Below, in pieces: positions 1 to 6,351 of a stretch of DNA of 6,951 bases. The notes beneath the pieces are model-generated. The model had not been told where the DNA came from and did not search any database. It worked only from the letters and a program-made list of their open reading frames with translations. This DNA is from JBEKVE01 sp049514335 (GTDB lineage: Bacteria > Actinomycetota > Acidimicrobiia > Acidimicrobiales > UBA8190). Numbering within the stretch: position 1 is the first letter of the stretch; every line of letters begins with the position of its first letter. The stretch is taken from positions 1 to 6,951 of the forward strand of contig JBEKVE010000167.1 in NCBI GenBank assembly GCA_049514335.1, written 5' to 3'. Made by a program: the position numbers and the translations under genes.

Positions 1-147
1 CTCGACGAGAACAGCGGCAGCCCCGCCCACGCGGTAGGTGGTGCGGGCCCCGAGCGGGGCGTCACGGCGGGCCAGGTCCCCGAGTGCCTCGGCCACCACG
101 GCCAGCACGTCGGCCGAGGCGCCGTCGCAGCGCTGTCGGGTGCTCAC
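1..147 (-). CDS. murB: MurB, UDP-N-acetylenolpyruvoylglucosamine reductase, N-terminal part (cut by window edge)
   Basis: Only the first 49 codons are inside the window; the frame is open to base 1. MurB is the cytosolic FAD enzyme that reduces UDP-GlcNAc-enolpyruvate to UDP-MurNAc with NADPH. The visible support is residues 30-49, where an A-P-L-x-x-x-T-T-Y-R-V-G-G-A-A run matches the start of the MurB FAD-binding domain (family pattern: apLaplTTfrvGGpA). The first ~28 residues are a variable leader. The GTG start at 145-147 shares a GTGA overlap with the murC stop and lies 6 bases after a GGGGA ribosome-binding site. A second in-frame GTG sits directly upstream at 148-150, but it is only 3 bases from that site. 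Its position directly after murC, as in many Gram-positive dcw clusters, strengthens the call. The catalytic and substrate-binding domains lie outside the window, so integrity cannot be judged. Confidence 0.87.
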   Translation of the reverse strand, partial: MSTRQRCDGASADVLAVVAEALGDLARRDAPLGARTTYRVGGAAAVLVE

Positions 148-1508
148 CACGGTTCCCCGGCCTGCAACTCGTCGGGCAGCGAGGTGAGATCCCCCGCCCC
201 GAGGGTGAGGCACAGGTCCCCGGGAGCGAGCAGCGCGGCCACGTGGGCGCGCAGCTCGGCCCGTCCCGGCACGTAGGCGACGTCGGCCGAGGGATGGGCC
301 CGGGTCACGGCGTCGGCCACCACCCGGCCCGTCACCCCCGGCAGGGGCGCCTCTCCCGCCGGGAAGATGTCGGTGACGACCACCACGTCGGCACCGGTGA
401 AGGCGTCGGCGAAGGCGGTGCCGAGGGCGGCGATGCGGCTGTAGCGATGGGGCTGGAACACCACCACCAGCCGGCGCGGACCGGTGGCACGGGCCGCCTC
501 GATGACCGACGACACCTCGGTGGGCAGATGGGCGTAGTCGTCGACGAAGCGCACCCCGTGCGACTCGCCGCGCGTCTCGAAGCGACGCGCCACACCGGCG
601 AAGCGCGCCAGCGCACGCTGGGCGGCGTCGAAGGGTGCCCCCACGCGGCGCGCCGCCACCACCGCCACCGCCGCGTTGCGGGCGATGTTGGCGCCTGTGA
701 CCGGCAGCGACAGCCGCCCCAGGCGCTCACCGGCGGCGAGGAGATCGAACGACACGCCGTCGCGGCCGGTCTCGAGGGCGTCGATGCGGTACGTGGCGTC
801 GGGATCGGTGCCCACGAGATCGGCGCCGTGGGCCGCCCCCAGACGCGCCGCCACGACGTCGTCGGCGCCCACCACCGCCCCACCGGGGCGGTCCGACAGG
901 AAGCGGTCGAAGGCCGCCACCACGTGCTCGAAGTCCCCGTAGTAGTCGAGGTGGTCGGGCTCGACGTTGGTGACCACGGCCACGTCGGGATCGAGGTGCA
1001 AGAACGTGCCGTCGCTCTCGTCGGCCTCGATGACCATCCACTCCCCGCTGTCCCACACGGCGTTGGTGCCGATCTCGTTGACGTCACCGCCGATGAGGAA
1101 GCTCGGCCGGAGTCCCGCTTCCACCAGCACGAGGGCCAGCATCGACGTGGTGGTGGTCTTGCCATGCGTCCCCGACACCGCCACGCACCGGCGGCAGGCG
1201 GCGATGGCGGCGAGCATCTCGGCGCGTGTGCACACCGGCACGCCGCGCCGGCGGGCCTCGGCCACCTCGGGGTTGTCGGGCCGGATGGCGGTGGACACGG
1301 CCAGCACCTCGGCGTCGGCCACGTGGGCGGCGTCGTGGCCCACCGCCACCGTCACCCCGCTCGCCACCAGCCGGTCCATGGCGGGGGACGCCTTCAGGTC
1401 GCTGCCCGTGACGTCGTGGCCCATGGCGGCGAGCACCGAGGCGATGGCGCTCATCCCCGCCCCGCCGGCCCCGACCACGTGCACGCGACAGCGCACGGAC
1501 AGGTCCAC
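144..1508 (-). CDS. murC: MurC, UDP-N-acetylmuramate--L-alanine ligase
   Basis: This cytosolic ATP-dependent ligase adds L-Ala to UDP-MurNAc, the first amino acid of the peptide stem. With the chosen GTG start it has 454 residues, near the usual 450-490. Visible motifs in order: the N-terminal Rossmann glycine loop GAGGAGMS (13-20), the ATP P-loop SGTHGKTTT (112-120), EADESDGTF (161-169), NVEPDHLDYY (181-190), DDYAHLPTEV (323-332 region), FQPHRYSR (351-358) and a C-terminal GAGD (437-440). THGKTT with EADESDGTF separates MurC from the other Mur ligases. One oddity is that the family motif D-D-Y-x-H-H-P-T-E has Leu instead of the second His (L328). The start is uncertain: GTG at 1508 has a GGGG stretch 8 bases upstream (1517-1520) and gives a typical short leader. 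GTG at 1544 would overlap murG by 11 bases and add 12 residues, and GTG at 1496 would remove 4. The stop overlaps the murB start. Confidence 0.95.
   Translation of the reverse strand: MDLSVRCRVHVVGAGGAGMSAIASVLAAMGHDVTGSDLKASPAMDRLVASGVTVAVGHDAAHVADAEVLAVSTAIRPDNPEVAEARRRGVPVCTRAEMLAAIAACRRCVAVSGTHGKTTTTSMLALVLVEAGLRPSFLIGGDVNEIGTNAVWDSGEWMVIEADESDGTFLHLDPDVAVVTNVEPDHLDYYGDFEHVVAAFDRFLSDRPGGAVVGADDVVAARLGAAHGADLVGTDPDATYRIDALETGRDGVSFDLLAAGERLGRLSLPVTGANIARNAAVAVVAARRVGAPFDAAQRALARFAGVARRFETRGESHGVRFVDDYAHLPTEVSSVIEAARATGPRRLVVVFQPHRYSRIAALGTAFADAFTGADVVVVTDIFPAGEAPLPGVTGRVVADAVTRAHPSADVAYVPGRAELRAHVAALLAPGDLCLTLGAGDLTSLPDELQAGEPW
154..158 (-). promoter_or_regulatory. Ribosome-binding site of murB
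   Basis: GGGGA on the minus strand, 6 bases before the GTG at 145-147 and only 3 bases before the tandem GTG at 148-150. The spacing favours the downstream GTG, which also gives the GTGA overlap seen elsewhere in the cluster. It lies inside the murC coding sequence. Confidence 0.5.
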
Positions 1509-1533
1509 GGTGCGGGCCCCGTCGCCGGCGCCC

Positions 1534-2694
1534 TCAGCGCCCACGGGCCCCCCGCGCGGCGGAGCGCGCCCGGGCGTGGCGCCGGACCAGGTCGGCCACG
1601 GCCGACACCGCCCCCGGTCGCCCCACCGACGCCGCCGCCCGGCGCATGGCCTCGAGGCGGGCGGGCGCGGCGAGGAGGGCGTCGAGCAGCTCGCCCAGGC
1701 GGGCCGGCGTGCACTCGGCGTCGGGGACCACCACCGCCGCACCGGCCCGTTCCAGGACGGCCGCGTTGGCCCGCTGATGATCACCCGGCGCACGGGGCAG
1801 GGGGACGAGCACGGCGGGCACGCCCACCACCGACAGCTCGGCCACGGTGTTGGCCCCCGACCGGCTCACCACCACGTCGGCCGCCTGGTAGAAGAGCGCC
1901 ATGCGCTCCTCGTAGGGGACCTGCACGTAATGCAGGCCTCCGGGCACGGGCTCGGGTGCGGCCCCGGCCGCCCACGCCGCGTCACGGCGCCCCACCACGT
2001 GGTACAGCGCCACGTCGGCGCGCGCCGACCACAGCCCGGCCAGGCCCACCGCCGCCTGGTTGATGCTCCTGGCCCCGAGCGATCCCCCCACCACCCCCAC
2101 CACGGCCCGGTCCTCGGGGAGCCCGAGGGCCGACGCCGCCGCCCGGCGCGCCGCGGCGTCCGGATGCGCCGCCGCCACCACGGCGGGACGGACCGGGGCG
2201 CCGGTGACCACCGCCCGGGGCAGGGGCGTCCCCTCGAAGGCCACGGCTGCGGCCCGGGCGAAGCGCCCCACCACGCGGTTGGCCGCACCGGGCACGGCGT
2301 CCACGTTGACGAGCACCACCGGCACCCCGAGCACGGCGGCGGCCACGGCCGTGGGGACGCTGGCGTAGCCGCCCATGGCCACCACCACCTGGGGCCGGCG
2401 CCGGGCCACCACCACGAGCGCCCCCGCCACGGCGGCGATCAGGCCCAGCACGGCGCCGAGGTTGGCGACGAGGGCCCGCAACCCGAGGCGCCGGGTGATG
2501 CCACGCCCGGGCAGCAAGGTGGCGGGCAGGCCCGCCCCGGCCAGCAGCGTGGCGTCGAGCCCGCGGCGCGACCCCACCATCTCGACCGAGCCGGGGCCGG
2601 CCTCTTCCACGAGCGCCCCCGCCACGGCCAGGGCGGGGACGAGATGCCCGCCCGTGCCCCCGCCTGCCACCAGCGCGAACCGCCGGGCGCTCAC
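1534..2694 (-). CDS. murG: MurG, lipid I GlcNAc transferase
   Basis: This is a GT-B fold glycosyltransferase at the inner face of the cytoplasmic membrane. It transfers GlcNAc from UDP-GlcNAc to lipid I, giving lipid II. It has 386 residues, slightly above the usual ~355-375. Visible motifs: GGGTGGH (11-17), GGY (108-110), PGAANR (135-140), GGSLGA (203-208) followed by INQ, the donor-site stretch VSRSGANTVAEL (276-287, with E286) and DHQRANA (305-311). Most residues that are invariant in the family are therefore present. The acceptor-side motif H-E-Q-N, expected just before PGAANR, reads V-N-V-D (129-132). Residues 74-97 form a 24-residue stretch without charged residues, more hydrophobic than the usual membrane-binding patch. 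The C-terminus (371-386) is an Arg-rich tail. The GTG start overlaps the ftsW stop as GTGA, and the ribosome-binding site is weak, so translational coupling is likely. Confidence 0.96.
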   Translation of the reverse strand: MSARRFALVAGGGTGGHLVPALAVAGALVEEAGPGSVEMVGSRRGLDATLLAGAGLPATLLPGRGITRRLGLRALVANLGAVLGLIAAVAGALVVVARRRPQVVVAMGGYASVPTAVAAAVLGVPVVLVNVDAVPGAANRVVGRFARAAAVAFEGTPLPRAVVTGAPVRPAVVAAAHPDAAARRAAASALGLPEDRAVVGVVGGSLGARSINQAAVGLAGLWSARADVALYHVVGRRDAAWAAGAAPEPVPGGLHYVQVPYEERMALFYQAADVVVSRSGANTVAELSVVGVPAVLVPLPRAPGDHQRANAAVLERAGAAVVVPDAECTPARLGELLDALLAAPARLEAMRRAAASVGRPGAVSAVADLVRRHARARSAARGARGR

Positions 2695-3968
2695 GCGTCC
2701 CCGGTGGGACGCAGCCGGTCCCCGCCGGGGACGGGCCGGGGCGCCGCCGGGCGCAGGGCGGGCCGTTCATGGCCCGCCACGTTGACGAGGATGCCCGCCG
2801 CCACCAGCGTGATGACGAGCGAGGACCCGCCGAAGGAGATGAAGGGCAGGGGGATGCCGGTGACGGGCAGCACCCCGATGACGGCGCCGATGTTGATCAC
2901 CGCCTGGCTCGTGATCCAGCACGTGGCGGCCACGGCCAGCAGGGCGCCGAAGCGGTCCGGGGCCCGGCTGGCGGCCCGCAGGCCGTACACGGCCAGGGCG
3001 GCGAACAGGGCCAGGACGAACAGGGTGCCGATGAGGCCGCCCTCTTCGCCGATGACCGAGAAGATGAAGTCGGTGTGGGCGTTCGGAAGCAGGCCCCACT
3101 TCTCGCGCCCGCCTCCCAGGCCGAGCCCGTAGAGGTGCCCCGAACCGAGCCCGACGAGCGACTGCACGACCTGGTACCCCGAGCCCTTGGCGTGGGCGAA
3201 CGGATCGAGGAACGACAGCAGCCGGGCCCGGCGATAGGGCTCGGCCAGTCCGACGATCAACCCGATCACGGCCGTGACGCCGAGCGCCTTCAACACCGGG
3301 CGCAGGGGCACGCCTCCCGCGTAGAGCAGGGCGAAGGTGATGAAGGCGAGCACGAGGGCGGTGCCCATGTCGGGTTGCTTGAGCACGAGGACGCCCGACA
3401 CGGCCAGCAGCGCCAGGAGCGGGACGACCACGGCCACGGGTCGGTCCATGCGGTCGGCCCGCCTGGTCAGGATGTCGGCGGCGAACACGGCCAGGGCGAG
3501 CTTCATGAGCTCCGAGGGTTGGATGCGCAGCAACCCCACCCCGATCCAGCGGCTCGACCCACCTGCCACCACCCCCACGCCCGGCACGAGCACCGCCAGG
3601 AGCAGGACGATCGTGGCGAGCGGCAGCACGATGCGCAGCCGGCGCCACCGGTCGTAGCGCACGCGGGCGGTGAGGACGAAGGCCATGGTGCCGAGCACCA
3701 TCCACAGCACCTGGCGCTCGAAGATGGTCCACACCGACCCGTAGAACTGCAACGACGTGTAGGCCGAGGCGGACAGCACCATGATGAGGCCCACCGCGCA
3801 CAGCGTGCCCACCAGGGCCACGATGGCCTGCTGGGTGGACAGAAGCGCCCGGCGCGTCCCGCGCCTCGGGCGCGCCGGGGCGGTGGTGTCGCCGGCCACC
3901 AGACGCAGGTGCTCCGAGCCGCGCCCGTCCTCACCACGGGGGGCGGACGCCGTCGAGCCCGGGCTCAC
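2691..3968 (-). CDS. ftsW: FtsW, SEDS-family septal peptidoglycan polymerase
   Basis: This is a multi-spanning membrane glycosyltransferase that polymerises lipid II at the division septum, normally with a class B PBP partner (FtsI). The product has 425 residues. Residues 1-43 are a hydrophilic, charged cytoplasmic leader, the core of about ten hydrophobic segments runs from ~45 to ~398, and the last ~27 residues are a Pro/Arg-rich tail. SEDS motifs visible: GSSRWI (137-142) with IQPSELMKLAL (149-159), KQPDMGTAL (197-205), HTDFIFSVIGEEGG (298-311) and GIPLPFISFGGSS (371-383). The Asp of HTDFIF (D300) is, from family knowledge, the likely catalytic aspartate. FtsW is chosen over RodA because of its place between murD and murG; sequence alone separates them less firmly. 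The GTG start at 3966-3968 overlaps the murD stop and has a strong GGAGG site 7 bases upstream. An in-frame extension to 4070 is rejected because it lies inside murD. Confidence 0.95.
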   Translation of the reverse strand: MSPGSTASAPRGEDGRGSEHLRLVAGDTTAPARPRRGTRRALLSTQQAIVALVGTLCAVGLIMVLSASAYTSLQFYGSVWTIFERQVLWMVLGTMAFVLTARVRYDRWRRLRIVLPLATIVLLLAVLVPGVGVVAGGSSRWIGVGLLRIQPSELMKLALAVFAADILTRRADRMDRPVAVVVPLLALLAVSGVLVLKQPDMGTALVLAFITFALLYAGGVPLRPVLKALGVTAVIGLIVGLAEPYRRARLLSFLDPFAHAKGSGYQVVQSLVGLGSGHLYGLGLGGGREKWGLLPNAHTDFIFSVIGEEGGLIGTLFVLALFAALAVYGLRAASRAPDRFGALLAVAATCWITSQAVINIGAVIGVLPVTGIPLPFISFGGSSLVITLVAAGILVNVAGHERPALRPAAPRPVPGGDRLRPTGDA

Positions 3969-5308
3969 CGTGCCACCTCCGCCCCGGTGCGTCCGCCCAG
4001 GGCGCGCACGCACCGTGCGAAGTCGTCGCCGCGCTCGGCGTAGGACGTGTACCAGTCGAACGAGGCGCACGCCGGGGACAGCACCACGGCGTCCCCGGGA
4101 CGGGCGGCGGCGGCGGCGAGCTCCACCGCCTCGGCCATCGACGACGCCCGGGTGACCGGGGCGGCGCCGGCGAAGGCGGCGGCGATCTCGTCGGCGGCCT
4201 CACCGATGGCCACCACCCCCCGCAGGTGCGGGGCGGCGGCGGCGAGCACCGACAGGTCGAGGCCCTTGTTGCGCCCGCCGGCGATCAGCACGGCCGAGGG
4301 GAACCCCTCCATGGCGGCGAGCACGGCGCCGGGCGTCGTGGCCTTGGAGTCGTCGTAGAACCGCACCCCATTAGCCTCGCCCACCAGCTCCACGCGATGG
4401 GGGAGCCCACCGAACGCGGCCAACGCCCGGCGGCACCCTTCGGGGCTCGCCCCCGCCGCCAGCGCGGCGGCCGCCGCGCACAGCGCGTCCACCAGGTCAT
4501 GGGGCATCGACCGGGGGAGCTCATCCACCCGGGCCACGACCGTGCCGTCCGGGCCCACCAGGGCTCCGGCCCGCCGGGTGAAGTCGCCGCGCTCGAGCCC
4601 GAAGCTCCGCACCGTCGCCCCCCGGGCCCGGGGGTGTGCCGCCTCGGCCCACACCACGGGGTCCTCGGCGTTGGCCACGGCCACGTCGCCGGGGCCGGCG
4701 TTGGCCCACAGCCGCGCCTTGGCGGCGCGGTAGTCATCCACATCGGCGTGCCAGTCGAGGTGATCGGCGGAGAAGTTGAGCCACGCCCCCACCGCCGGAC
4801 GGAGCGACGGGCTGCGCGCCAGCTGGAACGACGACACCTCGGCCACCACGACGGCGGCGTCACCGGTCACTGCGTCGAGCAGCGGCGTGCCGATGTTGCC
4901 CCCCGTCACCGCCGCGCACCCCGAGGCTTCGAGCATGGCGCAGATGAGCGTGGTGACCGTGGTCTTGCCGTTGGTGCCGGTGACCGCCACGATCGGGCAC
5001 CGGGCCCGGCGCGCCGCCAGCTCCACCTCGCCGATCACGGGCACGTCGGGGCCGAGGGCGAACACGCGGTGGCCGGGAGCGATGCCCGGGCTCACCACGA
5101 TCTCGTCCACCGACCGGGCCAGCATCGCCAGCGCGGCGGCGTCGGGCGCGGCGGTGAATTCGATGCCGAGGTCAGCGGCGCGCCGGCGGGGGCCGTCTCC
5201 GGGGGCGTCGTCGACCGCAACCACCTCCACCCCCTCGGCCCGCAGGTGGGTGGCGGTGGCCAGGCCGCTCACGCCCAGGCCGTACACGAGGATGCGACCG
5301 CTTCCCAC
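3965..5308 (-). CDS. murD: MurD, UDP-N-acetylmuramoyl-L-alanine--D-glutamate ligase
   Basis: This cytosolic ATP-dependent ligase adds D-Glu to UDP-MurNAc-L-Ala. It has 447 residues, the usual length. Motifs in order: N-terminal GLGVSG (10-15), SPGI (73-76), P-loop GTNGKTT (111-117), GGNIG (136-140), EVSSFQL (157-163), NFSADHLDWH (178-187), YRAAK (193-197) with K197 as the expected carbamylated lysine, HRVEL (304-308), DDSKATT (319-325), GGRNKGLD (344-351) and the C-terminal LSPACASFD (410-418). EVSSFQL and SPACASFD are typical of MurD. GTG at 5306-5308 is chosen as the start because it lies 8 bases after the mraY stop, has GAGG 6 bases upstream, and places the Rossmann loop near the N-terminus. 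The same frame stays open for 336 more codons upstream, but those lie inside mraY and have no Mur content. No key residue appears to be missing. Confidence 0.96.
   Translation of the reverse strand: MGSGRILVYGLGVSGLATATHLRAEGVEVVAVDDAPGDGPRRRAADLGIEFTAAPDAAALAMLARSVDEIVVSPGIAPGHRVFALGPDVPVIGEVELAARRARCPIVAVTGTNGKTTVTTLICAMLEASGCAAVTGGNIGTPLLDAVTGDAAVVVAEVSSFQLARSPSLRPAVGAWLNFSADHLDWHADVDDYRAAKARLWANAGPGDVAVANAEDPVVWAEAAHPRARGATVRSFGLERGDFTRRAGALVGPDGTVVARVDELPRSMPHDLVDALCAAAAALAAGASPEGCRRALAAFGGLPHRVELVGEANGVRFYDDSKATTPGAVLAAMEGFPSAVLIAGGRNKGLDLSVLAAAAPHLRGVVAIGEAADEIAAAFAGAAPVTRASSMAEAVELAAAAARPGDAVVLSPACASFDWYTSYAERGDDFARCVRALGGRTGAEVAR
3976..3980 (-). promoter_or_regulatory. Ribosome-binding site of ftsW
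   Basis: A consensus GGAGG on the minus strand, 7 bases before the ftsW GTG and inside the end of murD. It is the strongest such site in the window and settles the ftsW start at 3968 against the longer open frame. Confidence 0.75.
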
Positions 5309-5314
5309 CGCCGA

Positions 5315-5318
5315 CCTC
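5315..5318 (-). promoter_or_regulatory. Ribosome-binding site of murD
   Basis: GAGG on the minus strand overlaps the mraY stop codon and lies 6 bases before the GTG chosen for murD. It supports that start over any codon further upstream in the open frame that crosses mraY. Confidence 0.55.
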
Positions 5319-6351
5319 AGCGGATGCCGGTGGCGGAGAGGAAGTCGGCGTAGAAGATGCCGAGCCCGAGGGCGGCGAAAAGCCCGCCCAGGATCCAGAA
5401 GCGCACGATCACGGTGGTCTCGGGCCATCCGAGCAGCTCGAAGTGGTGGTGGATGGGAGCCATGCGGAACACGCGGCGCCCGAAGACCCAGAAGCTCACG
5501 ACCTGGATGACCACCGACAGCGTCTCGAGGACGAAGAGGCCGCCGATCACGGCCAGGAGCAGCTGCAGGTTCATCTGCAGGCACAGCGCGGCCAGGCCCG
5601 ACCCGATGGCGAGGGAGCCCGTGTCCCCCATGAAGATCCGGGCCGGGGCGGCGTTCCACCACAGAAAGCCGAGGCAGGCGCCGGCCAGCGCCACCGACGA
5701 CAGGGCCAGGTCCAGCGCCGAGGTGACGTGGTACAGCGAGTAATGGCGGAACTGCCAGTAGCCGATGACCGCCAGGCAGGCGAAGCAGAACGTGGCCGAG
5801 CCCGAGGCGAGCCCGTCGAGGCCGTCGGTGAAGTTCACGGCGTTGGCCGTCCCCACCATGATGAAGACGGCCCACACGATCCACACCACGCTGCCCAGCT
5901 CGATGCCGGGCAGGTTGTAGCGGGTGAACGACAGGTGGGTGTTGACGCCGGCCCAGTGCTCGGCCGCCACGGCGAAGCCCACCGCCACGAGGATCTGGGC
6001 GCCGAACTTGGCCCGCTTGTTGAGCCCCAGGCTGCGACGGTGGCGCACCTTGATCCAGTCGTCGACGAAGCCGATCACCGCCGCCCCCGCCGTCACGAAG
6101 ATCACGAGCAGGCCCGACCGGGTGAAGGCCACGTGGGTGCCGGCGTGGCCCATGAGGTAGCCGACGATGGCCGCCACCACGAGCGCCACACCCCCCATGG
6201 TGGGTGTCCCCGCCTTGGCCAGGTGCATGAAGGGGCCGTCCTCGCGGATGTGCTGGCCGATGCGCTTGCGCGCCAGCCACCGGATGAGGATCGGTGTCCC
6301 CAGGGCGGCCGCCCACAGGGCGATGCCGCCCGAGGTCATGAGGCTGATCAC
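5317..6351 (-). CDS. mraY: MraY, phospho-N-acetylmuramoyl-pentapeptide transferase
   Basis: This polytopic membrane enzyme transfers phospho-MurNAc-pentapeptide from the UDP precursor to undecaprenyl phosphate, giving lipid I. It has 344 residues, within the usual 320-370. Visible motifs: HLAKAGTPTMGG (43-54), FVDDWIK (95-101) with the acidic pair D97/D98, NAVNFTDGLDGLA (170-182), ARIFMGDTGSLA (237-248) with D243, and APIHHHFELLGWPE (298-311) with the HHH triad at 301-303. D97, D98, D243 and H301 correspond to the Mg-binding and catalytic set known from the family. Several hydrophobic helices lie between the motifs. The GTG start at 6349-6351 overlaps the murE stop as GTGA and has GGGAG 7 bases upstream. 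An in-frame ATG at 6337-6339 would remove four residues and has a poorer site. MurF normally precedes mraY, but here murE does. Confidence 0.97.
   Translation of the reverse strand: MISLMTSGGIALWAAALGTPILIRWLARKRIGQHIREDGPFMHLAKAGTPTMGGVALVVAAIVGYLMGHAGTHVAFTRSGLLVIFVTAGAAVIGFVDDWIKVRHRRSLGLNKRAKFGAQILVAVGFAVAAEHWAGVNTHLSFTRYNLPGIELGSVVWIVWAVFIMVGTANAVNFTDGLDGLASGSATFCFACLAVIGYWQFRHYSLYHVTSALDLALSSVALAGACLGFLWWNAAPARIFMGDTGSLAIGSGLAALCLQMNLQLLLAVIGGLFVLETLSVVIQVVSFWVFGRRVFRMAPIHHHFELLGWPETTVIVRFWILGGLFAALGLGIFYADFLSATGIR

Noticed and set aside
84..2063. A 659-codon open frame on the plus strand, antisense to murC and murG
   Set aside because: It is rich in His, Gly, Arg, Pro and Ala, has no recognisable domain, and lies opposite two genes with full motif sets. 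It is an artefact of high GC, which removes stop codons from other frames.
967..3132. A 721-codon open frame on the plus strand, antisense to parts of murC, murG and ftsW
   Set aside because: Low-complexity composition, no family signature, crosses three real gene boundaries, and no ribosome-binding context was seen. Considered a composition shadow.
3969..4070. N-terminal extension of ftsW by 34 codons to an upstream start
   Set aside because: The extension is inside murD and is Arg-rich without membrane character. The GTG at 3968 has a consensus GGAGG site and the GTGA overlap.
2769..5353. Long plus-strand open frames (424 and 375 codons) opposite ftsW and murD
   Set aside because: Same reasons: Gln/His/Gly/Arg-rich translations with no motifs, opposite strongly supported genes.
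5309..6316. Upstream extension of the murD frame through mraY, which would give a 783-residue protein
   Set aside because: The added 336 residues are an out-of-frame reading of mraY without Mur ligase content. The GTG at 5308 with GAGG upstream puts the Rossmann loop at the expected N-terminal position.
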